From positions 1-64,000 of the forward strand of contig CALHTF010000068.1 of assembly GCA_938038815.1 (NCBI GenBank): a stretch of DNA of 64,000 nucleotides, read 5' to 3'. The notes beneath the pieces are model-generated. The model did not search any database, was not told where the DNA came from, and was given only the letters and a program-made list of their open reading frames with translations. Source of the DNA: an uncultured Acidimicrobiales bacterium (GTDB lineage: Bacteria; Actinomycetota; Acidimicrobiia; Acidimicrobiales; SHLQ01). Position 1 is the first letter of the stretch, and the number at the start of each line of letters is the position of its first letter. Below, in pieces: positions 33,759-46,046 of the stretch. The position numbers and the translations under genes were made by a program.

Positions 33759-35099
33759 ATGGGGTCGGGATCGCTGCGCCTTCGGTCACCGCACGATCGC
33801 GAGATTCTCGGCCTGGCGATACCGGCGTTCGGTGCGCTCATTGCCGAACCGCTGTACCTGCTGGCCGACAACGCTGTCCTCGGCCACCTCGGCACCGAGG
33901 AACTCGATGGGTTCGCCGTCGCCAGCCTCGTGCTGCTCATCGGCCACTCGATCTTCACGTTCCTGGCGTACGGCACCACAGCGGCGGTGTCGCGCCTGCT
34001 CGGTGCCGGCCAGTCGAACCGGGCCGCCCACCAAGCGGTACAGAGCATGTGGCTCGCCGCGCTGATCGGCACGGTGTTTGCCATCGGTGCCGCACTTTTG
34101 TCGGGGCCACTCGTTGGACTGCTTGGCGGCGAACTCGGACAGGCTGGCCCGGTTCGGACAAACGCCCTCATCTACCTGCGCATCAGCTTGATCGGGTTCC
34201 CGGCGCTCTTGCTGAGCTTGGCCGGTGTTGGTTATTTGCGAGGTCTCCAAGACACCCGACGGCCGTTCTACGTGGCCGGAGCGACCGCCATCTTCAACCT
34301 GGTCCTCGAGCTCGTGCTCATCTTTGGTTTCGACCAAGGCATCGGCGCCTCGGCCCTTTCGACGGTGCTCGCCCAGTGGCTCTCGGGGGCACTCTACTTG
34401 TGGTGGGTCGCCAAGGCGGTTCGAGAGTTGGGGGTCAGCCTGGTGCCCGACTGGGCGATTATCGGCCAGTTGGCGGTCGCCGGCCGCGACCTGTTCTTCC
34501 GCACCGTGGCGCTGCGAGGTGCGTTTATGGTCGCCACCGGCGTCGCGGCGCGGCTCGGTGGGGTCGAGCTCGCCGCCCATCAGATCAGCTTCGAGTTGTG
34601 GAGTTTCTTCGCCTACGCCCAAGACGCCGTCGCGATCGCCGCCCAAGCAATGGTTGGACGGCTGCTCGGGGCCGGCGAACGGCTCAAGACCCGCGAGGTC
34701 GGCAACCGGGTCCTACAGCTCGGATTTCTGCTCGGCGTTTTGTCGGCCTTGGTGGTGCTGGTGCTTCGGCCCGTACTGCCCGGCGTTTTCTCCGGCGACC
34801 CGGCCGTGCAGGCCCTGACGGGCTTTTTGCTCCTGCACCTCGCCGCCCAACAACCGCTGAACGGGGTGGTGTTTGCGCTCGATGGCATCCTGATCGGCGC
34901 CAACGACCTTGGCTTCCTCGCCCGCGCCATGCTGATTGCGTTCGGCGTGTTCTTGCCGCTGGCACTGGTAATCGGGCCGGCGGATCTGGGCATTGGGTGG
35001 TTGTGGGCGGCCATCGCCGTCTTTATGGTGATGCGCTTTGGGTTGTTGCTGCGTCGTTTCCGAGGCGACCGGTGGGTCGTGCTCGGCGCCGAGGGTTAG
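33759..35099 (+). CDS. MATE family efflux transporter (DinF-like)
   Basis: About 446 residues with 12 predicted transmembrane helices in two homologous halves, as in multidrug and toxin extrusion proteins. DREILGLAIPAFGALIAEPLY and VGRDLFFRTV-type half starts are visible, and IAAQAMVGRLLGAG is the typical family loop. DinF-type members export drugs or lipid-linked compounds using a Na+ or H+ gradient. The start is uncertain: ATG at 33759 is used here, while an in-frame TTG at 33732, 3 bp after the upstream stop, would add nine residues. It follows the sulfatase-like gene closely, so the two are probably one operon. Confidence 0.88.
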   Translation: MGSGSLRLRSPHDREILGLAIPAFGALIAEPLYLLADNAVLGHLGTEELDGFAVASLVLLIGHSIFTFLAYGTTAAVSRLLGAGQSNRAAHQAVQSMWLAALIGTVFAIGAALLSGPLVGLLGGELGQAGPVRTNALIYLRISLIGFPALLLSLAGVGYLRGLQDTRRPFYVAGATAIFNLVLELVLIFGFDQGIGASALSTVLAQWLSGALYLWWVAKAVRELGVSLVPDWAIIGQLAVAGRDLFFRTVALRGAFMVATGVAARLGGVELAAHQISFELWSFFAYAQDAVAIAAQAMVGRLLGAGERLKTREVGNRVLQLGFLLGVLSALVVLVLRPVLPGVFSGDPAVQALTGFLLLHLAAQQPLNGVVFALDGILIGANDLGFLARAMLIAFGVFLPLALVIGPADLGIGWLWAAIAVFMVMRFGLLLRRFRGDRWVVLGAEG

Positions 35100-35119
35100 C
35101 TGGGTTAGCTGGGTTAGCT
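35093..35119. repeat. Three perfect 9-bp tandem repeats over two convergent stop codons
   Basis: GGGTTAGCT occurs three times in tandem. The first unit supplies the TAG stop of the MATE gene and the third supplies the TAA stop of gatB on the other strand. Each unit offers a stop on both strands. Confidence 0.9.
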
Positions 35120-36559
35120 GTTTGCCTTTTGGTTGAGCAGCTTGGCGACCGCCGCACCGTCGGCTTGGCCTTTGGTGGCCTTCATGATCTGGCCGGTAAA
35201 CATGCCCTGCATCTTCTTGCGATCCTTGTCGTCTCCGGAGCAGAAGCGCTCCCAAGCGTCGGGACTTTCGGCGATCAGGCCATCGAGAATCCCTTCGAGT
35301 TCCGACGAATCCATGGCCTCAAACCCCTTGTCGGCCGCAATCGCCGCTGGGTCTCCCCCACTGTCGACCAGCTCGGCCAGTACCTCCTTGGCCTGGGTGG
35401 CGCTGAGGTCGCCGTCGGTCTCCATGGCGATAAGCGACGCAAAGGTCGCCGGGGTAAGTTCGCCGAGCCCACTGGCCAGATTGTTGACCAGATGCACCAC
35501 AACCCGCTTGGGGTTGGCGCCCGCCTCGATCGACGAAATCGCAAAGTCATCCTGGCCGCGTTCGACCAACAAACCGACCTCGTCGTCGGACGCGCCAGCT
35601 AGCTCGACCAACTGTTGGCGGCGAGCCGACGGCATCGAGGGAAGCGACGCATCGATCGCCGCGACGTCGTCGGCGGTTACTACCAGGGGCACCAGGTCGG
35701 GTTCGGGGAAGTAGCGATAGTCCTCGGCATCTTCTTTCGAGCGCCCCGAACGCGACCGTCCGGCCTCTTCGTCCCAGTGCCGGGTTTCCTGCTTTGGGGT
35801 TTCACCACTTTGGTAAAGGTCGACGTGGCGACGAGCCTCGTACTCGATCGCTCGCTCGAGCGACCGCAACGAGTTGATGTTCTTGACCTCACAGCGGGGC
35901 CGCAAGTCTTCGCCTACCGGACGCACCGAGACGTTGGCATCGACGCGCATCGAACCTTCCTCCATCTTGGCGTCGGACACATCGATGGCGGTCACGATGT
36001 TTCGAAGCTCGGCGACATAGGCCTTTGCTTCGCCAGCCGAGCGGATGTCGGGACCACTGACGATTTCGACCAGCGGAACGCCGGCCCGGTTGTAGTCGGC
36101 CATCGAGTACGACGCCCCGTGGATCCGACCGTCGCCGCCCCCGTGGTTGAGCTTGCCCGCATCTTCTTCAATGTGGGCCCGCTCGATACGGACCGACCCA
36201 CCACCGGGTAGGTCGACCTTGCCTTCGAGGTTGGTCGGCTGGTCGTACTGGCTGACCTGATAGTCCTTAGGTTGGTCGGGATAGAAGTAGTTCTTGCGAG
36301 CGAAAACCGATGAGCCAACTTCGCATTGCAGCGCCCGACCGAGCTTCATCGCCGACTCGACCACCTGGGCGTTGAGCACCGGCAGCGACCCGGGAAGGCC
36401 GAGGCAAACCGGGCACACATTGGTGTTGGGCTCGTCGCCGAAGCTGTTCGGGCATCCGCAAAACAGTTTGGTGGCGGTATTGAGCTCGACATGGACTTCG
36501 AGACCGATAACGATCTCCCAGCCCTCGGGTACAAGGTCGGTGGAGGTAGTTGCAGACAT
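35114..36559 (-). CDS. gatB: Aspartyl/glutamyl-tRNA amidotransferase subunit B
   Basis: A 481-residue subunit that phosphorylates and amidates Glu-tRNA(Gln) and/or Asp-tRNA(Asn) using ammonia from GatA. The N-terminal EIVIGLEVHVELNTATKLFCGC, zinc-site cysteines in NVCPVCLGLPG, EDAGKLNH and RADYN-like YNRAGVPLVEIVSGPD motifs are all present. The C-terminal YqeY-like tail (about 405-478) is complete. It is the last gene of gatCAB and starts immediately after the gatA-side junction: this start and the gatA stop are one base apart. Confidence 0.97.
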   Translation of the reverse strand: MSATTSTDLVPEGWEIVIGLEVHVELNTATKLFCGCPNSFGDEPNTNVCPVCLGLPGSLPVLNAQVVESAMKLGRALQCEVGSSVFARKNYFYPDQPKDYQVSQYDQPTNLEGKVDLPGGGSVRIERAHIEEDAGKLNHGGGDGRIHGASYSMADYNRAGVPLVEIVSGPDIRSAGEAKAYVAELRNIVTAIDVSDAKMEEGSMRVDANVSVRPVGEDLRPRCEVKNINSLRSLERAIEYEARRHVDLYQSGETPKQETRHWDEEAGRSRSGRSKEDAEDYRYFPEPDLVPLVVTADDVAAIDASLPSMPSARRQQLVELAGASDDEVGLLVERGQDDFAISSIEAGANPKRVVVHLVNNLASGLGELTPATFASLIAMETDGDLSATQAKEVLAELVDSGGDPAAIAADKGFEAMDSSELEGILDGLIAESPDAWERFCSGDDKDRKKMQGMFTGQIMKATKGQADGAAVAKLLNQKANS

Positions 36560-38014
36560 TTACTTCGCCTCTCCTGCTCGGGCGGCGCTTTCAAGCACTG
36601 CAGCCGCTTGCATCATCGTGGGTTCGCCCAACATCGGGGCGAGCAGTTGCACACCGATCGGCATACCGTCGTCGCCCACCCCAAACGGCACCGACATGGC
36701 CGGCTGGCCAGTGAGGTTGCTCGGGATCGTGCATACGTCGTTGACATACATGGTCATCGGGTCGGCGGTCTTGGCGTCGAGTTCAAACGCCGTGGTGGGC
36801 GAGGTCGGACTCAACAGCAGATCGAAGTCTTGATAGCGCTCGTTGAACTCGTTGATCATCAGGGTTCGGACCTTTTGGGCTTGGCCGTAGTAGGCGTCGT
36901 AGTACCCCGACGAAAGGGCGTAGGTTCCGAGCATGATGCGGCGCTTCACCTCTTCACCGAAGCCCGCGGTTCGACTCGCCGCGTTCATCGCCAACGCATT
37001 GGCCCCGTCGGCCCGGTGACCGTACCGGACACCGTCGTAACGAGCGAGGTTGCTCGACGCTTCGGCGGGTGCGATGAGGTAGTAGGCCGGAAGCCCGTGA
37101 ACCGACGACGGGATCGAGGTTGTCGACACCTTCGCTCCGGCGGTTTCGAGTACCTGGGCAGCCTTCGTGACTTGAGCGACGACATCGGCGGCGATGCCGG
37201 CAACACTGCCGGCCGCTTCATCGCCACTGAGTTCGGTGATGATCCCGATGCGCAGGCCGTCGACGCCGCGGTCGAGCACGCCGGTGAGGTCGGCCATGGG
37301 TTGAGGAATCGAGGTCGAGTCGAGCGGATCGTGCCCGCCGATCACCTCGAGCGCCAGCGCAGCGTCGGCCACCGTGGAGGTGAACGGGCCAATCTGGTCG
37401 AGCGATGACGCAAAGGCGATGAGGCCGTAACGCGAAACCGCACCGTAGGTGGGCTTTACGCCGACCACCCCACACAACGAGGCCGGTTGGCGGATAGACC
37501 CACCGGTATCGCTACCGAGCGAGAGCGGAACGGCACCTGCGCCGACGGTTGCGGCGCTTCCGCCGCTCGAGCCGCCGGGCACCTTGGTGATGTCGTGGGG
37601 GTTGCGGGTAGCGCCAAAGGCCGAGTTCTCGGTGGAGCTTCCCATGGCGAACTCGTCGAGGTTGGTCTTGCCGACTACCACGGCGCCGGCGTCGACCATG
37701 CGGGTCACCACCGTTGCGTCATAAGGCGGGATCCAGCCTTCGAGGATCTTCGATGAACACGTGGTCGCCACGCCGTTGGTACACATGTTGTCTTTGAGGG
37801 CCACCGGTACGCCAGCGAGGGGGCCAACCGTTTCGCCCGCCGCGACCTTTTGGTCGACCGCTGCAGCCGCCGCTCGGGCCTGATCGGCGAGAACGACGTT
37901 GTACGCGTTGAGTTCGGGTTCGCGAGCCTCGATAGCAGCGAGCGCTTCGTTGGCGATATCGAGCGCCGAGCGTTCGCCGGAGCGAACCGCAGCGGCGAGT
38001 TCTACCGCCGTCAC
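36560..38014 (-). CDS. gatA: Aspartyl/glutamyl-tRNA amidotransferase subunit A
   Basis: A 484-residue amidase-signature enzyme that hydrolyses glutamine and channels ammonia to GatB. The catalytic Ser-cisSer-Lys triad can be placed. The lysine is in PVALKDNMCTNG, and the serines are in PGGSSGGSAATVGAGAVP and GSDTGGSIRQPASLCG. It abuts gatB and overlaps gatC by 4 bp, the usual translationally coupled gatCAB order. Confidence 0.97.
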   Translation of the reverse strand: MTAVELAAAVRSGERSALDIANEALAAIEAREPELNAYNVVLADQARAAAAAVDQKVAAGETVGPLAGVPVALKDNMCTNGVATTCSSKILEGWIPPYDATVVTRMVDAGAVVVGKTNLDEFAMGSSTENSAFGATRNPHDITKVPGGSSGGSAATVGAGAVPLSLGSDTGGSIRQPASLCGVVGVKPTYGAVSRYGLIAFASSLDQIGPFTSTVADAALALEVIGGHDPLDSTSIPQPMADLTGVLDRGVDGLRIGIITELSGDEAAGSVAGIAADVVAQVTKAAQVLETAGAKVSTTSIPSSVHGLPAYYLIAPAEASSNLARYDGVRYGHRADGANALAMNAASRTAGFGEEVKRRIMLGTYALSSGYYDAYYGQAQKVRTLMINEFNERYQDFDLLLSPTSPTTAFELDAKTADPMTMYVNDVCTIPSNLTGQPAMSVPFGVGDDGMPIGVQLLAPMLGEPTMMQAAAVLESAARAGEAK

Positions 38015-38322
38015 GATTCCTCTCCCAATGCCGGCGGAACCTTGAACCGGCCGTCTTCGGTGTCGGGAGCTTGGGCGAGCACGACCTCGCGGTCGAGCGA
38101 GGGCACGACCACATCGGGTCGGGTCACGTTGGTGAGTCCAAAGGGATGATGAGTGGGCGACAGATCACCAAGATCGAGCGCTGCGATATCGGCGGCGCTG
38201 TCGATTACGGCGCCGAGTTGGCCGGCGAATCGTTCGGTCTCTTCAGGGGTCAGGTTCAGCAGTGCCAGGTGGGCAACATGTTCGACGACTTCGAGAGGAA
38301 GCGCCGTGGGTTGTTCAGACAT
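38011..38322 (-). CDS. gatC: Aspartyl/glutamyl-tRNA amidotransferase subunit C
   Basis: A 103-residue small subunit that wraps and stabilises GatA and GatB. It has the family pattern VEHVAHLALLNLTPEE, a central DLSPTHHPFGLTNVTRPD and a C-terminal FKVPPALGEES. Its end overlaps the gatA start as ATGA. TAAAGT (38329-38334) ends 6 nt before the ATG, so the operon mRNA is probably leaderless. Confidence 0.95.
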   Translation of the reverse strand: MSEQPTALPLEVVEHVAHLALLNLTPEETERFAGQLGAVIDSAADIAALDLGDLSPTHHPFGLTNVTRPDVVVPSLDREVVLAQAPDTEDGRFKVPPALGEES

Positions 38323-38328
38323 CTCTGC

Positions 38329-38334
38329 ACTTTA
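38329..38334 (-). promoter_or_regulatory. -10 box of gatCAB
   Basis: TAAAGT on the minus strand ends 6 nt before the gatC ATG. A second -10-like hexamer on the plus strand (TACCGT, 38358-38363) ends 7 nt before the divergent SCP2-like gene. Confidence 0.4.
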
Positions 38335-38370
38335 TTCGCCCGCTGCCCTCCAACCGGTACCGTATTCGTC

Positions 38371-38808
38371 ATGCCCTTCCCATTTCTTAGCCCTGAGTGG
38401 ATCGCCGCCGCCCGAGAAATCCGCGACGAGTATGCCGATGAGGTCGAAGAACCGACCACCGAGATGCGCGCCAACGTCGTGGTGACCGACACGCCGTTCG
38501 GCGACGAACCGGTCACGGGCTTTGTCGATACCTCTGCCGGTGCGCTGTCGATCGAAGAGGGCGAACTCGACGACCCCGAACTCACGATCACGATCCCGTA
38601 CGAGGTCGCCTACGACCTGTTTGTGACCCGGCAGCCCGAAGCGGCGATGGAAGCATTCCTGCGTGGTCGGATTTTGGTCGAGGGCGATGTCGCCAAGGTG
38701 CTGCAACTCCAGGTACCCGACGGCGCAACCGACGACCCGCGGGCTCGCGAAGTCGCGGCGAAGATCGACGCCATCACCGAACGCACCGACGTCGACGAGG
38801 CGGAGTAA
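38371..38808 (+). CDS. SCP2 sterol-binding-like domain protein
   Basis: A 145-residue soluble protein with one SCP2-like lipid-binding fold (about 30-140). Typical features are a beta-strand core, DPELTITIPYEVAYDLFVT, and a following helix with EAAMEAFLRGRILVEGDVAKVL, the family's usual G..V.GD...L pattern. Such proteins bind lipids or acyl-CoAs in a hydrophobic tunnel; the ligand is unknown here. The ATG at 38371 gives the canonical N terminus, PFLSPEWIAAAREI. TACCGT ends 7 nt upstream and there is no SD. It is divergent from gatCAB and convergent with pknB. Confidence 0.85.
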   Translation: MPFPFLSPEWIAAAREIRDEYADEVEEPTTEMRANVVVTDTPFGDEPVTGFVDTSAGALSIEEGELDDPELTITIPYEVAYDLFVTRQPEAAMEAFLRGRILVEGDVAKVLQLQVPDGATDDPRAREVAAKIDAITERTDVDEAE

Positions 38809-38840
38809 CCCGGTAACTCGTGGGACGCTATTGACCCTGG

Positions 38841-40730
38841 CTAGGTCGGCGGGTCGGTTGTGGTCGGTGGCTCTTCCTCGGCCGCTCGGGTGAACAACTT
38901 CACGCACGAACCGAATTCGGCAAACTCGCCAGCGATGGGGTCCTGGCCTACCACCACACCGTCGGCGGGTCCTTCGATCTCCTCGACACAAAACCCGTCG
39001 GCTTCGAGAATCACCCGTGCTTCGTCGACCGTGCTGTCGATGACCAGTGGCACCGCCCGGGGGCGAGGACCACTCGACACCCAGACCGCAACCTCGCTAA
39101 AGGCCAGAACTTCGCTGCCCTCGGCCGGGTTCACGCCCATGACCTGGCCCTTTGGGATCTCCTCGTTGCTAAACGGTGTGACCACCACCGAGAGTCGAAG
39201 GCCCTCCAGAATCTCCTCGACATCTTTGACGTCTTGGCCGACCAGGCCTTCGGGAATGATTCGCGGCTTCGGCCCTTTCGAGGTGGTCACAAAGACCGGT
39301 GAGCCCTGTTCGATCTCACCATCGATGCCCTCGACCGAGATCACCGAGCCGAGCGGCACGGTTTCGTCGTATTCGTCGCGGTTGACTCGAACGTCGAGAT
39401 CCTTGGCCGCCAACTCGTCGCGAACCACTTCAAAGGGCTGGCCAATCAAATCGGCCCCCAACACGGTAACCGTGGGCGGACCCAACGAAACGGTGTAGCT
39501 AAACGGTTCGCCCTCGGCGATCAACTCACCCTCGGCGGGAACGGTGGAGATGATGCGTCCTCTCTCGACCGTTTCGCTTCGGTCGAGCAACGCCGGCTGT
39601 TGCACGTCCCAACCAAATTCGGCGATCCGGTCAAGCGCTTGTTCCTCGGTGAGTTCGACCAGCTTCGGAACACGGTGCACGACCTCTTGGCTGTTCAGGA
39701 ACGCAAACACGCCACCGGCGATCGCCCCGCCAAGCACCAGCATCGCAAAGATCACCCACGGCCACTTGCGCTTTTTGGCCACCGGTTCGTCAAAGTCAGG
39801 TCCCCCGACGAGCGCCGGAGTACCGATCTTGGTGGCGGCGAGTTCTTCGGTGGGCGCGACGAGCGGAACGTTCGCACCCACCAACGGCAGCTTGGCCGGA
39901 GCCGACATCGACTCGGCTGCGGCGAGCAACAACGTCTTGAGTTCGCCCCCCTCGGGTCGGGCCTCGGGGTGGAGCGAACCAGCTCGGGCCACCGTGAGTT
40001 GCAGCCGACCCATCGCCTCGGGAACGGGCAGGTCAGATTCGGTGCGCGCCATCAAGGTGCCAACCGGGGTGTCGGCCTTAAAGGGCACCTCGCCGGTTAC
40101 CGACTCGACCAGGGTCACGGCGAGCGAATAGATATCGGACTTCTCGGTGAGGATCTGCCCTTGAGCTTGCTCGGGCGAGGCGTACTGAACCGTGCCCGAC
40201 ATCTCGCCATCGGGTTGGGTGAGCCCGGCGTCGGCCAACGCGAGCGCCAGACCAAAGTCGGCGATCCGCACCTGACCATCGTGATCGAACAACAGGTTGG
40301 CGGGCTTGATGTCGCGATGCACCACGCCCCGTTTGGCCGCGTACTCAAGCCCCTTGGTAACCCCCAAACCAACCACCAACGCCTGCGCTGGGGTCAACAG
40401 GTTGCCAGCATCGAGCATGCCGCGCAGACTGCCACCCGCTAGGTACTCGGTGACGATGTACGGACGGCCTTCGTCGTTCCAGTCGTACACGGTGACGATA
40501 TTTTGGTGGGCGAGTTGGGCCACCCGTTGAGCCTCGACCCGGAATCGCTTGGCGAAGTGTTGATCGCCCACCAGGCTTTCGTGCAGCAGCTTGACCGCCA
40601 CCTGACGATCGAGCTTGATGTCGGTTGCCAAGTAGACCTGGGCCGATGCGCCTCTGCCAATAGGGCGAATCAGCTTGTATCGACCACCGACGATGCGGCC
40701 AATGTTGTCGTGTAGATCACCGATGGACAT
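38841..40730 (-). CDS. Serine/threonine protein kinase with PASTA domains (PknB type)
   Basis: A 629-residue membrane kinase. The cytoplasmic kinase domain (about 15-275) has the glycine loop IGRGASAQVYLA, the lysine in VAVKLL, HRDIKPANLLF (HRD near 137) and DFG near 157. A Pro/Ala juxtamembrane region leads to one transmembrane helix (about 320-345) and four PASTA domains (about 350-620), which bind muropeptides or lipid II in the family. Start 40730 is chosen because it yields MSIGDLHDNIGRIVGGRYKLIRPIG and TAGCAT ends 8 nt before it; a 40-codon extension lacks support. It is not beside the usual pknA/rodA/pbpA genes, so it may be an extra kinase. Confidence 0.93.
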   Translation of the reverse strand: MSIGDLHDNIGRIVGGRYKLIRPIGRGASAQVYLATDIKLDRQVAVKLLHESLVGDQHFAKRFRVEAQRVAQLAHQNIVTVYDWNDEGRPYIVTEYLAGGSLRGMLDAGNLLTPAQALVVGLGVTKGLEYAAKRGVVHRDIKPANLLFDHDGQVRIADFGLALALADAGLTQPDGEMSGTVQYASPEQAQGQILTEKSDIYSLAVTLVESVTGEVPFKADTPVGTLMARTESDLPVPEAMGRLQLTVARAGSLHPEARPEGGELKTLLLAAAESMSAPAKLPLVGANVPLVAPTEELAATKIGTPALVGGPDFDEPVAKKRKWPWVIFAMLVLGGAIAGGVFAFLNSQEVVHRVPKLVELTEEQALDRIAEFGWDVQQPALLDRSETVERGRIISTVPAEGELIAEGEPFSYTVSLGPPTVTVLGADLIGQPFEVVRDELAAKDLDVRVNRDEYDETVPLGSVISVEGIDGEIEQGSPVFVTTSKGPKPRIIPEGLVGQDVKDVEEILEGLRLSVVVTPFSNEEIPKGQVMGVNPAEGSEVLAFSEVAVWVSSGPRPRAVPLVIDSTVDEARVILEADGFCVEEIEGPADGVVVGQDPIAGEFAEFGSCVKLFTRAAEEEPPTTTDPPT

Positions 40731-40738
40731 CGCCGACC

Positions 40739-40744
40739 ATGCTA
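40739..40744 (-). promoter_or_regulatory. -10 box of the PASTA kinase gene
   Basis: TAGCAT on the minus strand ends 8 nt before the ATG at 40730, consistent with a leaderless transcript. Confidence 0.4.
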
Positions 40745-40840
40745 CCGGGGAAGCTCGGTAGGTAATCCTCGTGACAACTTTCGCATCGCTGGTCGCCGTC
40801 TGGTGTCCCAAAGGCCCCCTATCCAGGGCAGACTCTTGGT

Positions 40841-41263
40841 ATGGAACCAATGACGCTCCGTCAGAAGTTGGTCGTGGCTACCGGACTCATCTTGGGTCTT
40901 GGCATCTTCTCGCTGGCGTTTGTGTTCGGCGGAGACGACACGAGCGACATCTTGATCGACGGCAACCCGGCGCTGGAGGCATTTATCCCGGCGCGGGGCG
41001 ACCAGGTCGAGCTGCAAGACGATGTGGGCCTCGACGTGGCCGAGGGTTGGGAAGCCCGCATTATCAGCATCAACGGCACGCCAATCCCCAAGAGCCAGCA
41101 GATCTTTAACCCCTCGTTTTCGATCGTGACCTTTGCCCCCGGTGAAGGCAAAGCCCTTGCCCAGCTTCAGCCCGGCACCAACGAAGTGGTCGCCCGCTAC
41201 TGGCAGATCGTCTTCGGAGAATCCGACGCCCGAGACGTCAACTGGATCTTCACCGCAACCTAA
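40841..41263 (+). CDS. Small membrane-anchored protein of unknown function
   Basis: A 140-residue protein with one N-terminal transmembrane segment (about 11-29), lacking a lipobox, and an extracytoplasmic domain of about 110 residues. The domain contains DGNPALEAFIPARGDQVEL, GWEARIISINGTPIP and PGTNEVVARYWQIVFG. The pattern resembles a small immunoglobulin-like beta sandwich, as in CopC- or CARDB-type folds, but this is only a visual impression. It is divergent from the PASTA kinase and convergent with the HAD hydrolase. ATG 40850 is an alternative start. A partial REP-like repeat follows its stop. Confidence 0.75.
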   Translation: MEPMTLRQKLVVATGLILGLGIFSLAFVFGGDDTSDILIDGNPALEAFIPARGDQVELQDDVGLDVAEGWEARIISINGTPIPKSQQIFNPSFSIVTFAPGEGKALAQLQPGTNEVVARYWQIVFGESDARDVNWIFTAT

Positions 41264-41316
41264 CCCGAAATTTTCGCGTTTGGCCTGCTCTGAGGGGGTT
41301 AAACGCGATCAGAAAG
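41264..41316. repeat. Partial REP-like repeat, copy 3, with 7-bp hairpin
   Basis: Read on the minus strand, this matches 12726-12779: TTTCT, ATCGCG, a CTCAGAGC core and CGCGAAAATTTC in the same order and spacing. Arms CGCGTTT (41275-41281) and AAACGCG (41301-41307) are perfect. It follows the stop of the plus-strand gene at once and lies between two convergent genes, so it may act as a bidirectional 3'-end structure. Confidence 0.65.
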
Positions 41317-41335
41317 ATGGATTGGCGGTAACTCG

Positions 41336-44911
<3,576 letters not shown>

Positions 44912-44912
44912 T

Positions 44913-44988
44913 CGCGCACGACTACTTCGCCACTTCCCTACTCCTATTTGCCGCGCACGACTACTTCTCTGCGTCGCGTACGACTATG
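44913..44988. repeat. Short direct repeats at the 3' end of mnmA
   Basis: The 16-bp CGCGCACGACTACTTC is exact at 44913-44928 and 44952-44967, and a diverged third copy (CGCGTACGACTATG) at 44975-44988 lies inside the mnmA coding end (VVRDA). The second copy overlaps the mnmA stop. It looks like local duplication of the gene end. Confidence 0.75.
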
Positions 44989-46046
44989 CCGCCGCCTTGG
45001 ACGAGGTCGGCGGTTTCGGCGTCGTAGAGCACCACCGATTGGCCCGGCGCTACCCGCCGGTGTGGTTCGGCCCAGCGGACGTGACCCAACCCCTGGTCGT
45101 CGACGTGAAAGGTTGCGGCCGCCGGCGTGCCGTGGGCACTCACTTGAACCATGACCGCTGTCCCCGCATCTGCGCCTGACCCCACTGGCTGGTCGGCCCA
45201 GACCAGCTGGCCGAGCGGTGTCGATTCGACGAGCAGGTCTTTGGGCTTGCCGATGGTCACCCGCGCTTCGGTTGGGTTGACATCGGTGACAAAGCGCGGG
45301 TCGCTCCCACCAGCGAGCCCCAAGCCACGTCGTTGGCCGATGGTTACCAACTCGACCGCCTCGACCTCGCCGACCTGGTTGCCGTCGGTGTCGACCACGA
45401 TGCCGGGGGTAAGCGGCAACCGCTCGCCGATGAACTTCTGCCGACCGCCAACGCTGGTGATGAAACACACATCTTGGCTGTCGGGTTTGTCGGCGGTTCG
45501 CATCGTGAGGTTGTGCGCCTGGGCCCGGACCTCATCTTTGGTCATCCCGCCGAGCGGCAGCATCAGCCGGCCCAGTTGCTCCTGGCCAAGCATGTACAGC
45601 ACGTAAGACTGATCCTTCGCCGTATCGGCGCCCCGACCGAGTCGGAAGGTCCCGTCGGCCAGGGTTTCGAGGCGGGCATGGTGGCCGGTGGCCACGGCGT
45701 CGAACCCGAGAGCTTTGGCCCGGTCGTGCAACTTCCCAAACTTCACATGGCGGTTGCACTCGACACACGGGTTGGGGGTGAGGCCGGCGGCGTGGTTCTC
45801 GACGTAAGGGTCGACCACATGGGTGTCGAAGTCGGCACCCATATTGAACACGTGATGTTCGATCCCGAGTTGGTCGGCCACCCACCGGGCGTCGTCCACA
45901 TCGCTCACCGAGCAGCAACCCGAATCGCTGTCGCCGCCCCAGAGTTTGAGGGTGACGCCGACTACTTCGTGGCCTTGCTCGACCAGCATGGCGGCCGCGA
46001 CCGAGGAGTCGACACCGCCCGACATCGCCATCATCACCTGGGTCAT
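44961..46046 (-). CDS. mnmA: tRNA-specific 2-thiouridylase
   Basis: A 361-residue PP-loop ATPase that thiolates U34 of tRNA(Lys/Glu/Gln). The ATP motif is AMSGGVDSSVAAAML at the N terminus. The catalytic cysteines are in NPCVECNRHVKFG and in SQDVCFITSV. The central domain and C-terminal beta-barrel are complete. Its start overlaps the cysteine desulfurase end by 4 bp, and the desulfurase is the expected sulfur donor, so the pair forms a natural tRNA-thiolation operon. Downstream short repeats are noted separately. Confidence 0.97.
   Translation of the reverse strand: MTQVMMAMSGGVDSSVAAAMLVEQGHEVVGVTLKLWGGDSDSGCCSVSDVDDARWVADQLGIEHHVFNMGADFDTHVVDPYVENHAAGLTPNPCVECNRHVKFGKLHDRAKALGFDAVATGHHARLETLADGTFRLGRGADTAKDQSYVLYMLGQEQLGRLMLPLGGMTKDEVRAQAHNLTMRTADKPDSQDVCFITSVGGRQKFIGERLPLTPGIVVDTDGNQVGEVEAVELVTIGQRRGLGLAGGSDPRFVTDVNPTEARVTIGKPKDLLVESTPLGQLVWADQPVGSGADAGTAVMVQVSAHGTPAAATFHVDDQGLGHVRWAEPHRRVAPGQSVVLYDAETADLVQGGGIVVRDAEK

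Noticed and set aside
38841-40730. The core cell-division locus pknB
   Set aside because: The usual pknA, pbpA, rodA, ftsW-like and pstP neighbours are absent, so I do not assign the orthologous symbol despite the PASTA domains.
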